From contig JAFYRC010000068.1 of the NCBI GenBank assembly GCA_017547065.1, forward strand, positions 1 to 17,663: a stretch of DNA of 17,663 nt. The letters are read 5' to 3'. This stretch comes from Tidjanibacter sp. (lineage in GTDB: Bacteria > Bacteroidota > Bacteroidia > Bacteroidales > Rikenellaceae). How positions within the stretch are numbered: position 1 is the first letter of the stretch; each line of letters starts with the position of its first letter. Of the stretch, positions 6,656 through 14,742 are shown one piece after another. Below the pieces are notes generated by a model. The model made no database searches. It was not told the DNA's origin and was given only the letters and a program-made list of their open reading frames with translations. A program made the position numbers and the translations under genes.

Positions 6656-7681
6656 TTACAAGATGTTTACCTCGGGGTGTATCTCCACGCCAAATTTTTC
6701 TTTCACCTCGGCGCAGATGCGCTCCGCGAGGGCCACAACCTCCTCGCCTGTGGCTCCTCCGAGGTTTACCAACACGAGGGCCTGTTTGTTGTGCACTCCC
6801 GCACGGCCCATCGAGCGTCCCTTCCAGCCGAGCTGGTCAATCATCCACCCCGTGGCGATTTTTAAGCACTCAGGCCTACCCTCCACCTCGTAGGTGGGCA
6901 TTGTGGGATAGAGCTCTTTGAGGGCCTCCACCTGCTCTCGGGGCAGGATGGGGTTGGTGAAGAAACTTCCCGCATTGCCCGTTACGGCAGGGTCGGGGAG
7001 TTTGCTGTTGCGAATGGTTGTTATGGCTGTGCGTATGGCCTGGGGGGTGAGCTCGCCGAGCTTTGCCACCTCCTCCTGAATGCTTCCGTAGCCCAGCTTG
7101 GGTGCGGGGGTGTGCGAAAGACGGTAGTTTACGGCGGTGATTATCACCTTGCCCGCAAGGCTTGTTTTGAATATGCTGTGGCGGTAGCCAAATTCGCAGT
7201 CACAGCCCGCGATGGTGCCCAATTCAAGAGTGTCGACATAGAGCACCTCCACACTCCGGATGCAGTCTTTGGCCTCCACGCCGTAGGCTCCGATGTTCTG
7301 TACGGCACTTGCGCCCGCACTGCTCGGTATGGCCGAGAGGTTCTCGATTCCCCACAGCCCTCGCTCGCAGCTCCACGCCACTACGTCGTCCCAGAGGTGG
7401 CCTGCCTCCACACGGATGATGACCTCCTCGGGGGTGTCGCTCACAACGGTGATACCCTTTGCCACCGAGTGGATGAGGGTGCCGTGGTAGGGGCCCGTGA
7501 AGAGAGTGTTGCAACCTCCGCCGAGGATGTTCCAGGGCTTGGAGGTGAGTGTGTCACCTTCGGTGCGCATCCACTCCACAAGGTCGGCCACCGATTCCCA
7601 CTCGACGAGTAGGTCGGCTGTGGTGTCCACTCCGAAGCTGTTGTAGGCTTTGAGGCTTATGTTCGCTTTTTTCTGTACCAT
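6656..7681 (-). CDS. murB: UDP-N-acetylenolpyruvoylglucosamine reductase
   Basis: MurB is the FAD- and NADPH-dependent enzyme that reduces UDP-GlcNAc-enolpyruvate to UDP-MurNAc, the second committed step of peptidoglycan synthesis. From the ATG at 7681 the protein has 341 residues, matching type I MurB (E. coli about 342). A longer reading frame extends to 7828, but its extra 49 residues cover intergenic and promoter sequence and do not look like MurB. Visible motifs are the FAD loop LGGGCN (53-58), where Cys replaces the more usual Ser, IPSSAGASAVQNIGAYG (118-134), FGYRHSIFK (164-172), NAGSFFTNP with the proton-donor Ser239, and HPEVNIL with Glu337. Arg167 fits the third catalytic position. 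It is the promoter-proximal gene of the leftward cluster. Confidence 0.95.
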   Translation of the reverse strand: MVQKKANISLKAYNSFGVDTTADLLVEWESVADLVEWMRTEGDTLTSKPWNILGGGCNTLFTGPYHGTLIHSVAKGITVVSDTPEEVIIRVEAGHLWDDVVAWSCERGLWGIENLSAIPSSAGASAVQNIGAYGVEAKDCIRSVEVLYVDTLELGTIAGCDCEFGYRHSIFKTSLAGKVIITAVNYRLSHTPAPKLGYGSIQEEVAKLGELTPQAIRTAITTIRNSKLPDPAVTGNAGSFFTNPILPREQVEALKELYPTMPTYEVEGRPECLKIATGWMIDQLGWKGRSMGRAGVHNKQALVLVNLGGATGEEVVALAERICAEVKEKFGVEIHPEVNIL

Positions 7682-7779
7682 ATCAAACCACAAAGTTAAT
7701 ATTTTTTGTCGAAAAGTAGCCCGAAGGTCAAAATAATTACACGAAATGCACTTTGGGGTGATAAATTGCTCGAAATGGT

Positions 7780-7810
7780 TTTGAAATTCGGAGTAAAAAG
7801 GGTACATTTG
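7780..7810 (+). promoter_or_regulatory. Bacteroidota-type promoter of the DUF4301 / V-ATPase operon
   Basis: A TTTG -33 box (7780-7783) is separated by 19 bases from TACATTTG (7803-7810), a perfect TAnnTTTG -7 box. Both boxes and the gap match the consensus for the primary sigma factor of Bacteroidota. Transcription would start near 7817, giving a leader of about 29 bases before the DUF4301 gene. It is the only convincing promoter seen for the eight-gene rightward unit. Confidence 0.8.
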
Positions 7811-7845
7811 TCGGATTAAAACGCACACCTGAAATTTGAACCGCT

Positions 7846-9303
7846 ATGTTTACCGAGCAAGACCTTCAACAAATTGCTGACCACGGCCTCTCACTTTGTG
7901 AGGTAGAACAGCAAATCGACAACTTCCGCAAAGGATTTCCCTATCTTAACATCAAGTCTTCCGCCACCGTCGGTAATGGTATTCGTGCCATTGATGATGC
8001 CATGGCCGAGGAGTTGCGCGCCGAGTATCGCGCCGCAACAAACGGACTCAAAGTTGAGAAGTTTGTGCCCGCCAGTGGTGCCGCCACCCGTATGTTCAAA
8101 GACCTCTTCTCGTTTGTGAACGAGGGCGAGATGAACTCGGTGGTGGAGAAAGTGGAGGCCAATCTGGATAAGTTTGCCTTTGCAGAGGAGCTCCACAAAA
8201 TTGTGCCCGAGGGCGCATCGTTGAAGGATGTTATTTCGGCAATCATTGGCGAGGGCCTCGAATATGGCGCCAAGCCCAAAGGCCTTGTGTTGTTTCACCG
8301 CTATCCCTCGGGTACTTCGCGTACCGCCTTTGAGGAGCACTTGGTGGAGGGCGCTATGTATGCCGCTTGCGACGGCGTTGTGAACATCCACTTCACCGTG
8401 TCGCCCGAGCACATGGAGGGCTTCCGTGAGCTGTTCAACAGCGTGAAGGAGTACTACGAGAGCCGCTATGACGTGCGCTACAACATCTCCATGTCGGTGC
8501 AGAAGAGTAGTACGGACACCATTGCCGTAAATCCCGACTGCACTCCCTTCCGTGACGATAGTGGCCGCTTGCTGTTCCGCCCCGCAGGCCACGGTGCGCT
8601 GATTGAGAACCTTAACGATATCGACGCCGACGTCATCTTCATCAAGACAATCGACAATGTTGCCCCCGATGCACGCAAGGGCGACACAATCAAATACAAA
8701 GAGATTCTGGCCGGTATTCTGGTTACCACGCAGAAGAAAATTTACGACTACGCTGCCGCCTTGGAGGAGGGTACTGCAAATGTTGGAGAGGTGCTCCGCT
8801 TTGTGGAGGAGGAGTTGTGCGTGAGGTTGCCCGAGAGTGTGAAGGCCGAGGGTGAGGAGGCTTTGAAGGCTACTCTTGCCGCTCTGTTGGATCGCCCATT
8901 GAGGGTGTGCGGTATGGTGCGCAACGAGGGTGAGCCCGGTGGTGGCCCCTTCTGGGCCGAGGGTGCCGATGGTGTTGTGTCGTTGCAGATTGCCGAGTCG
9001 TCGCAAATCTCGCCCGAGCAGAAGCACCTGATGTCGGAGGCTACCCACTTCAACCCCGTTGATATCGTGTGTGGCACCAAGAACCGCAAGGGTGAGAAGT
9101 ACAACTTTAAGAACTATGTTGATCCCGCAACGGGCTTCATTTCGAGCAAGTCGTCGGCAGGTCGCACCCTGCTGGCACAGGAACTCCCCGGTTTGTGGAA
9201 TGGCGCAATGGCTTCGTGGAACACCTTGTTTGTAGAGGTGCCCATCACCACCTTCTCGCCAATCAAGGTCGTTACAGACCTGCTCCGCCCCGAACACCAG
9301 TAA
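7846..9303 (+). CDS. DUF4301 family protein, nucleotidyltransferase-like motifs
   Basis: This 485-residue cytoplasmic protein is of the DUF4301 type known mainly from Bacteroidota; no function is established. It has no signal peptide or membrane segment. Several motifs recall UDP-sugar pyrophosphorylases of the GT-A-like fold. These are a glycine/alanine loop with Thr-Arg-Met (VPASGAATRMFK, 74-85), KPKGLVLFHRYP (143-154), RPAGHGALIENLN (245-257) and ADVIFIKTIDN (261-271). In pyrophosphorylases the matching elements bind the nucleotide base, and a PGGHG-like loop is followed by a strand ending in Asp-Asn. A C-terminal part has VRNEGEPGGGPFW (358-370) and GTKNRKG (410-416). The nucleotidyltransferase link is my inference. 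The gene follows the operon promoter, and atpE begins 45 bases later with no terminator, so it is probably co-transcribed with the ATPase. Confidence 0.85.
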   Translation: MFTEQDLQQIADHGLSLCEVEQQIDNFRKGFPYLNIKSSATVGNGIRAIDDAMAEELRAEYRAATNGLKVEKFVPASGAATRMFKDLFSFVNEGEMNSVVEKVEANLDKFAFAEELHKIVPEGASLKDVISAIIGEGLEYGAKPKGLVLFHRYPSGTSRTAFEEHLVEGAMYAACDGVVNIHFTVSPEHMEGFRELFNSVKEYYESRYDVRYNISMSVQKSSTDTIAVNPDCTPFRDDSGRLLFRPAGHGALIENLNDIDADVIFIKTIDNVAPDARKGDTIKYKEILAGILVTTQKKIYDYAAALEEGTANVGEVLRFVEEELCVRLPESVKAEGEEALKATLAALLDRPLRVCGMVRNEGEPGGGPFWAEGADGVVSLQIAESSQISPEQKHLMSEATHFNPVDIVCGTKNRKGEKYNFKNYVDPATGFISSKSSAGRTLLAQELPGLWNGAMASWNTLFVEVPITTFSPIKVVTDLLRPEHQ

Positions 9304-9348
9304 GTTGAAACCGAACAAAACAAAAATAATATACAAAAACAGACAATA

Positions 9349-9951
9349 ATGGAAAACAAAAAACTTCAAGAACTGACCGAGAAACTCTATGCAGAGGGTC
9401 TCTCCAAAGGCCGTGAGGATGCCGAGCGTATGGTGGCCGAGGCCGAGCAGAAGGCTGCTGCCATTGTGGCTGAGGCCGAGAAAACCGCAGCAGCAACCAT
9501 CAAGGCTGCCGAGCAGAAAGCAGAGGAGATCAAAAAGAATAACCAGACTGAGGTGGCCCTGGCTACCCGTCAGGCTGTGGCTGCACTCAAAGAGCAGATT
9601 GCTTCGCTTGTTGTGGCAAAGGCTGTTGAGCCCGCCGTACACGCAGCAACCATCGAGCCCGCCTTCGTTAAGGAGATGTTGCTCGGTATTGCTCGCAGTT
9701 GGAATGGCGAGAGGGTAGAGTTGGAGGCAACCCTTCCCACTGCGCTCAAAGAGCAGTTTGAGGCCGACGCCGAGGGTGCCGTTAAGGCTCTGCTGGCCGA
9801 GGGCGTGGAGGTTGGCTACTCGGATAGGGTTAAGAGTGGCTTCAAGGTGGCACCCAAAGAGGGTGGATACTACATCAGCTTCACCGACGAGGATTTCAAC
9901 GCTCTGCTGGGTGAGTACCTCAAAGAGAAAATCGTTAAGTTGCTTTTTTAG
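9349..9951 (+). CDS. atpE: V-type ATP synthase subunit E (peripheral stalk)
   Basis: Subunit E forms the peripheral stalk that holds the A/B head still against the turning rotor. The 200-residue protein has the expected two parts. Residues 1 to about 85 form a long alanine- and charge-rich coiled coil (repeats such as AEAEQKAAAIVAEAEKTAAA). A mixed alpha/beta globular domain follows, ending in a helix with LLGEYLKEKIVKLLF. In other V/A-ATPases E pairs with a small coiled-coil subunit (G or H); no such gene is in this operon, so E may self-associate or its partner is elsewhere. The 45-base leader is A-rich, as expected for efficient initiation in Bacteroidota. atpE here is the V-type name, not the F-type c subunit. 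Confidence 0.88.
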   Translation: MENKKLQELTEKLYAEGLSKGREDAERMVAEAEQKAAAIVAEAEKTAAATIKAAEQKAEEIKKNNQTEVALATRQAVAALKEQIASLVVAKAVEPAVHAATIEPAFVKEMLLGIARSWNGERVELEATLPTALKEQFEADAEGAVKALLAEGVEVGYSDRVKSGFKVAPKEGGYYISFTDEDFNALLGEYLKEKIVKLLF

Positions 9952-9982
9952 GTCATAGTCTTTCACACAAACCAGACTAACT

Positions 9983-10858
9983 ATGGCTACGAACTACTAT
10001 TGCCTTGTTGCAAGCCTCAGGGACTATCAGCTCGATGGCGACTTGAAGGGTTTTGACGCAAGGAGTATCATAGACGAGATTGCAGGGGAGCTTGTGCCCG
10101 CCGACCGTAAGGCGCTGGGTGCATTGCTGCTCTACCACGACGTGTGCAACCTCGTGAATCTGCGTGCAGGCAGGGAGGCCTTCTCGACTCTGGGTAACTT
10201 CTCGCGTGAGGAGTTGGCCGAGGAGTTGGTTAGCCCCTCGAAGCTACCCTCGGAGTTGGCGGAGGTGATCGCTCTTTTCGACGAGGTGGCCAAGGGTGAG
10301 GTTGATGCCGACGACCCCCGCTTGGAGAGGGTGAGTGTTGACTCCTCCTTCGAGCGTGAAATCTTCGCTGCCTACTACCGCCACTGCGCCAAGAGCAAGT
10401 GCCGCTTTGTGAGGGCGTGGGCCGAGGCCGACCGCAACCTGCGTAACATCTCGGTGGCCCTGACCGCAAGGCGCAAGGGACTCTCCATTGGTGAAAGACT
10501 CGTGGGTGGTGGTGAGATTGTGGCCCAACTGGGACGCTCCTCGGCCGTGGACTTCGGCTTGAAGGGCGAGGTTGGCTACATCGACACCCTCATCGCTGCA
10601 CTCTCGGAGGGCGACAACCTTCTCGAAAAGGAGCACCGCATCGACATGATTAGGTGGAATATGGCGGAGGAACTCTCTCTGTTTGACTACTTCAACGTGA
10701 ATATGCTGCTGGGCTATGTTGCCCGCCTCTGCCTTGTTCACCGCTGGGCTACACTCGATGGTGAGAAGGGTAAGGAACTCTTCCGCCGCTTGGTGGCATC
10801 GCTTGGTGCAGGCGACAAGATCGCCGAGGCCGAGAGGCGCTATGCAGAGGAGCGATAA
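9983..10858 (+). CDS. DUF2764 family protein, candidate V-ATPase subunit C
   Basis: This 291-residue protein matches the DUF2764 type found in V-ATPase operons of Bacteroidota. The same position between E and A is filled by an uncharacterised gene in Chlamydia and Borrelia, and by subunit C in Enterococcus and Thermus. The protein appears mostly helical and soluble. I see three similar motifs spaced by 90-100 residues: HDVCNLVNLRAG (52-63), DRNLRNISVALTARRKG (150-166) and FNVNMLLGYVARL (237-249). Subunits C/d are built from three related helical domains with Asn-Leu/Ile and Arg-containing helices of this kind. A role as the funnel joining rotor shaft D to the K ring is therefore likely but inferred. 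It begins 31 bases after atpE. Confidence 0.8.
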   Translation: MATNYYCLVASLRDYQLDGDLKGFDARSIIDEIAGELVPADRKALGALLLYHDVCNLVNLRAGREAFSTLGNFSREELAEELVSPSKLPSELAEVIALFDEVAKGEVDADDPRLERVSVDSSFEREIFAAYYRHCAKSKCRFVRAWAEADRNLRNISVALTARRKGLSIGERLVGGGEIVAQLGRSSAVDFGLKGEVGYIDTLIAALSEGDNLLEKEHRIDMIRWNMAEELSLFDYFNVNMLLGYVARLCLVHRWATLDGEKGKELFRRLVASLGAGDKIAEAERRYAEER

Positions 10859-10909
10859 AAGCTACGTAAGAACCGAACGAAAAGAAATAAAACAATAAAT
10901 ATAAAGTAA

Positions 10910-12658
10910 ATGAAAACTACCGGTAAAGTACAAGGTATTATTTCGAACATCGTGATTGTGCGTGTCGACGGTCCCGTGTCGCAGAACGAGATCTGCCACA
11001 TCACCGTGGGTGGCGTACAGCTGATGGCCGAGGTAATCAAGGTAACAGGCAAAGATGCCTATGTTCAGGTGTTCGACTCTACCCGAGGTCTGCGCATTGG
11101 TGCAGAGGTGGAGTTTGAGGCACACATGCTGGAGGCCACACTGGCTCCGGGTATTATTTCCCGCAACTACGACGGTTTGCAGAACGACCTCGAAACAATG
11201 GAGAGCCTCTTCATTGAGAGGGGTACACAGACCGACCCCATCGACTTTGAGAAACTCTGGGACTACAAACCACTTGCAAAGGTGGGCGATGTGGTGACCG
11301 CAGGTGACTGGCTCGGCGAGGTTAGGGAGTTGTGGATTGACCACAAAATTATGGTTCCCTTCGTTATGGATGGTACCTACACCATCAAGTCGCTCACCGA
11401 GGCCGGCTCCTACAACGTAAACACCGTTGTGGCAGTGCTGACCGACTCGAAGGGCGAGGATCACGAGGTGACCATGGTGCAGAAATGGCCCGTGAAGAAG
11501 GCCATTAAGGGCTATGTATCGAAACCCCGTCCCAGCCGTATTATGGAGACAGGTGTGAGGGCTATTGACACCTTCAACCCCCTGGCTGATGGTGGTACCG
11601 GCTTTATCCCCGGCCCCTTCGGTGCGGGTAAGACCGTGTTGCAGCACGCAATTTCGAAGCAGGCAGAGGCCGATGTTATCATCATGGTAGCTTGCGGTGA
11701 GCGTGCAAATGAGGTTGTGGAGATCTTTGCCGAGTTCCCCCACTTGGACGACCCCCGTACGGGCCACAAACTTATGGAGCGTACAACCATCATCTGTAAC
11801 ACCTCCAACATGCCCGTAGCTGCTCGTGAGGCTTCGGTTTACACCGGTATGACCATCGCAGAGTACTACCGTGCAATGGGTCTGAAAGTTCTCCTTTTGG
11901 CCGACTCTACTTCGCGTTGGGCACAGGCTCTGCGTGAGATGTCGAACCGCTTGGAGGAGCTTCCCGGTCAGGATGCATTCCCTATGGACCTTTCGGCCAT
12001 CATCTCGAACTTCTATTCGAGGGCAGGTCTTGTTCACTTGCGTAGCGGCGCTACCGGTTCGGTAACCTTCCTCGGTACTGTGTCGCCTGCGGGTGGTAAC
12101 TTGAAGGAGCCCGTGACCGAGTCGACCAAGAAGGCTGCAAGGTGTTTCTATGCACTCTCGCAGCAGCGTGCCGACTCCAAACGCTACCCCGCAATCGACC
12201 CCCTGGATAGCTACTCGAAATACCTCGAGTATCCCGAAATCGTGGAGTACCTCGACGGTCACATCGAGCCCGGCTGGGTGAAGAGCGTTATGGAGGGTAA
12301 GACTCTCGTACAGAGGGGTAAGGAGGCTGCCGAGCAGATCAACATCTTGGGTGACGACGGTGTACCTGTGGAGTACCACGAGAGGTTCTGGAAGAGCGAG
12401 TTGCTGGACTTTGTGATCTTGCAGCAGGACGCCTTCGACTCGATTGATGCAAACTGCCCCATCGAGCGCCAGAAATATATGTTCGACTTGGTGATGGATG
12501 TGTGCCGCAAGGAGTACAACTTCGGCGACTTTGAGGAGTGCTCGGCCTACTTCAAGGCCCTCATCAACCTCTTCAAGCAGCTCAACTACACCGAGTGGCA
12601 GAGTGCCGAGTTTGACAACTACCGCCAGCAGATTGACCAGTTTGTTGCAGGTAAATAA
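10910..12658 (+). CDS. atpA: V-type ATP synthase catalytic subunit A
   Basis: Subunit A is the catalytic subunit; three copies alternate with three B subunits, and nucleotide is hydrolysed or made at the interface. The 582-residue protein matches the family length. It has an N-terminal beta-barrel, the non-homologous insert typical of V/A-type A subunits (about 110-190), and the Walker A loop GPFGAGKT (235-242). It also has ACGERANEVVE (261-271), whose Glu264 is the catalytic-base position, and the LLLADSTSRWAQALRE segment (328-343). All key residues are present, so it should be active. A 51-base A-rich spacer precedes it and atpB begins 28 bases after its stop. Confidence 0.97.
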   Translation: MKTTGKVQGIISNIVIVRVDGPVSQNEICHITVGGVQLMAEVIKVTGKDAYVQVFDSTRGLRIGAEVEFEAHMLEATLAPGIISRNYDGLQNDLETMESLFIERGTQTDPIDFEKLWDYKPLAKVGDVVTAGDWLGEVRELWIDHKIMVPFVMDGTYTIKSLTEAGSYNVNTVVAVLTDSKGEDHEVTMVQKWPVKKAIKGYVSKPRPSRIMETGVRAIDTFNPLADGGTGFIPGPFGAGKTVLQHAISKQAEADVIIMVACGERANEVVEIFAEFPHLDDPRTGHKLMERTTIICNTSNMPVAAREASVYTGMTIAEYYRAMGLKVLLLADSTSRWAQALREMSNRLEELPGQDAFPMDLSAIISNFYSRAGLVHLRSGATGSVTFLGTVSPAGGNLKEPVTESTKKAARCFYALSQQRADSKRYPAIDPLDSYSKYLEYPEIVEYLDGHIEPGWVKSVMEGKTLVQRGKEAAEQINILGDDGVPVEYHERFWKSELLDFVILQQDAFDSIDANCPIERQKYMFDLVMDVCRKEYNFGDFEECSAYFKALINLFKQLNYTEWQSAEFDNYRQQIDQFVAGK

Positions 12659-12686
12659 GAGAGAGAATTGAAAGGAGAAAAAGAGT

Positions 12687-14003
12687 ATGGAAACAAAGGC
12701 TTTTCAGAAGATATACACAAAGATTGACAACATCACCAAGGCGACCGTATCGCTCAGGGCTACGGGCGTTGGTAACGACGAGCTGGCTACCGTTGGTGGC
12801 CACTTGGCACAGGTGGTGAAGATTATGGGCGACCAGGTAACCTTGCAGGTGTTTGAGGGTACGGAGGGTATCTCCACCGACGCAGAGGTTGTATTCCACG
12901 GCGTACCCCCAACCTTGAAGGTGGGTGATGGCTTGGCCGGTCGTTTTTTCAATGCCTACGGTCAGCCCCTCGAGGGTGGCGCACCCGTGGAGGGCGAGGA
13001 GAGGGAGATTGGTGGTCCCACCGTTAACCCCTTCAAACGTCGCCAGCCTTCGGAGCTGATTGCAACAGGTATCGCAGGTATCGACCTTAATAATACTATT
13101 GTATCGGGTCAGAAGATCCCCTTCTTCGCCGACCCCGACCAGCCCTACAACCAGGTGATGGCAAACGTGGCACTCCGTGCCGAGGCCGACAAGATCATCT
13201 TGGGTGGTATGGGTATGACCAACGACGACTTCCTCTACTTCAAGAACTTGTTCGAGAACGCAGGTGTGTTGGATAGGATTGTGTGCTTTGTGAACACCAC
13301 AGAGAACCCTCCCGTTGAGCGTCTGCTGGTACCCGATATGGCCCTCACCGCTGCGGAGTACTTTGCAGCCGATAAGGGCGAGAAGGTACTCGTGCTGCTT
13401 ACCGATATGACCCTCTATGCCGACGCATTGGCTATCGTGTCGAACCGTATGGACCAGATCCCCTCGAAGGACTCTATGCCCGGTTCGCTCTACTCGGACT
13501 TGGCGAAGATCTACGAGAAGGCTGTACAGCTTCCCTCGGGTGGTTCGATTACCATCATCGCTGTGACCACTCTGTCGGGTGGCGACATTACCCACGCTGT
13601 GCCCGATAACACCGGTTACATTACCGAGGGTCAGCTCTTCCTGCGTAACGACACCGACACCGGTAAGGTTATCGTTGACCCCTTCCGTTCGCTGTCGCGT
13701 CTGAAACAGCTCGTTATTGGTAAGAAGACTCGTGAGGACCACCCCCAGGTGATGAATGCCGCTGTACGTTTGTACTCGGATGCTGCGGGTGCTAAGACCA
13801 AGTTGGAGAACGGTTTCGACCTCTCGGACTACGACGAGCGTGCATTGGCCTTCGCGAAGGAGTACTCGGACAAGTTGCTCTCCATTGACGTGAACATCGA
13901 TATTACTGAGATGCTCGACACCGCTTGGAGTCTGTTTGCTAAGTACTTCAAGAAGAGCGAGGTAACCATTAAGTCGGAGTTGGTAGAAAAGTACTGGAAA
14001 TAA
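12687..14003 (+). CDS. atpB: V-type ATP synthase non-catalytic subunit B
   Basis: Subunit B alternates with A in the head and supplies residues to the active site without hydrolysing ATP. The 438-residue protein has an N-terminal barrel and a RecA-like domain in which the P-loop is replaced by IPFFADPDQPYNQV (144-157), as expected for B. TTLSGGDITHAVPDNTGYITEGQ (294-316) is a strong family signature. SLSR (335-338) contains Arg338, the likely arginine finger. It is somewhat shorter than archaeal B (about 460), like other bacterial members of this operon type. AGGAG lies nine bases before the ATG. The stop codon is the first element of a long imperfect hairpin that separates it from atpD. Confidence 0.96.
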   Translation: METKAFQKIYTKIDNITKATVSLRATGVGNDELATVGGHLAQVVKIMGDQVTLQVFEGTEGISTDAEVVFHGVPPTLKVGDGLAGRFFNAYGQPLEGGAPVEGEEREIGGPTVNPFKRRQPSELIATGIAGIDLNNTIVSGQKIPFFADPDQPYNQVMANVALRAEADKIILGGMGMTNDDFLYFKNLFENAGVLDRIVCFVNTTENPPVERLLVPDMALTAAEYFAADKGEKVLVLLTDMTLYADALAIVSNRMDQIPSKDSMPGSLYSDLAKIYEKAVQLPSGGSITIIAVTTLSGGDITHAVPDNTGYITEGQLFLRNDTDTGKVIVDPFRSLSRLKQLVIGKKTREDHPQVMNAAVRLYSDAAGAKTKLENGFDLSDYDERALAFAKEYSDKLLSIDVNIDITEMLDTAWSLFAKYFKKSEVTIKSELVEKYWK

Positions 14004-14103
14004 GTTGTCCTTTTTTGGCTCTTTTTCCTTCTCTGCTCGGTCATAGAGGCCCACTCTACTCCCTCGCAGGAGGAGAAAAAATAGCTCAAAAATGGAACAA
14101 CTT
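14001..14103 (+). promoter_or_regulatory. Long imperfect hairpin between atpB and atpD
   Basis: The arms 14002-14036 and 14066-14103 are complementary over about 30 pairs. AAGTTGT (14002-14008) pairs with ACAACTT (14097-14103), CC with GG after a bulge, TTTTT (14012-14016) with AAAAA (14088-14092), CT with AG, TTTTT (14022-14026) with AAAAA (14077-14081), and CTTCTC (14028-14033) with GAGGAG (14070-14075, one wobble). The apex has its own small hairpin, TAGAG (14044-14048) with CTCTA (14054-14058). No T-run follows, so it is not an ordinary terminator. It separates the genes for the three-copy head subunits from those for the single-copy stalk subunits. A role in processing or differential expression is inferred. 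Confidence 0.6.
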
Positions 14104-14142
14104 CATGAAATAAGAACCATTCTAATAGATAATATAATTTAG
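14092..14142 (+). other. Possible 16-codon leader reading frame before atpD
   Basis: An ATG at 14092 opens a reading frame for MEQLHEIRTILIDNII that stops with TAG at 14140-14142, directly against the ATG of atpD at 14143. Its ATG lies inside the 3' arm of the hairpin. AGGAGGAG (14068-14075) is 16 bases upstream, too far for a normal Shine-Dalgarno. The exact stop/start junction would suit re-initiation, but a random frame of this length is common. Confidence 0.2.
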
Positions 14143-14742
14143 ATGGCAATAAAGTTTCAATACAACAAAACATCGCTTGGCGAACTCGGCAAGCAGCTCA
14201 AAATGCGCCAAAGGGCCCTTCCTACCATCAAGAGTAAGGAGTCGGCTCTGAGGGTTGAGGTGTCGGCGGCCAAAGAGAAGGCCGAAGGCTACCGCGAGCG
14301 CATCGAGGCGTTGCAGGCCCGCTACGACTATATGTCGGCTCTGTGGGGCGAGTTCGATGGCGACCTTTTGAGGGTTAAGGATGTGGAGTTGAGTGTGAGT
14401 AAGATTGCCGGTGTGAAGATACCTGTCCTAAAAGAGGTGATTTTTGAGCAGAAGGACTACGACCTGTTCTCCTCGCCGGCTTGGTATGCCGACGGTGTGG
14501 AGGTGCTCAAAGATATCGCCCGACTCGGAATCGAGTTTGAGGTATTCAACCGCCGTACGGAACTGCTCGACCACGCACGAAAGAAAACCACTCAGAAGGT
14601 GAACCTCTACGAGAAGGTGCAAATCCCTGGTTATGAGGACGCTATTCGTAAGATTAAGCGCTTCTTGGAGGATGAAGAGAACCTCTCGAAGAGTGCACAG
14701 AAGATTGTGAAAACTAAACACGAACACCTCGAAGCCCTATGA
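14143..14742 (+). CDS. atpD: V-type ATP synthase subunit D (central rotor shaft)
   Basis: Subunit D is the rotor shaft, a long antiparallel coiled coil that turns inside the A/B head and couples catalysis to the membrane ring. The 199-residue protein is a standard length. Long helices at both ends carry the family pattern: KTSLGELGKQLKMRQRALP near the start (9-27), and KKTTQKVNLYEKVQIPGYED then IRKIKRFLEDEE near the end. In other enzymes D binds the small subunit F, which is not encoded here. The start ATG directly follows a TAG and an A/T-rich leader. The stop overlaps the atpI start by four bases (ATGA), which indicates translational coupling of the two single-copy subunits. Confidence 0.93.
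   Translation: MAIKFQYNKTSLGELGKQLKMRQRALPTIKSKESALRVEVSAAKEKAEGYRERIEALQARYDYMSALWGEFDGDLLRVKDVELSVSKIAGVKIPVLKEVIFEQKDYDLFSSPAWYADGVEVLKDIARLGIEFEVFNRRTELLDHARKKTTQKVNLYEKVQIPGYEDAIRKIKRFLEDEENLSKSAQKIVKTKHEHLEAL

Noticed and set aside
7691..7698. Perfect minus-strand -7 box TAACTTTG just upstream of murB
   Set aside because: The transcript would start only about three bases before the murB ATG, and no -33 box is seen at 19-21 bases, so it was not called as the murB promoter. A leaderless transcript remains possible.
7891..9966. 691-codon reading frame on the minus strand opposite the DUF4301 and atpE genes
   Set aside because: Its protein is low-quality (many His, Leu and Cys, no recognisable domain). 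It exists because the real genes rarely use codons that create antisense stops.
10862..12379. 505-codon reading frame opposite atpA
   Set aside because: Antisense shadow of a clearly recognised gene, with no family resemblance and no promoter or leader of its own.
12582..14054. 490-codon reading frame opposite atpB
   Set aside because: Antisense shadow of atpB; the protein has no motifs and runs across the B-D hairpin.
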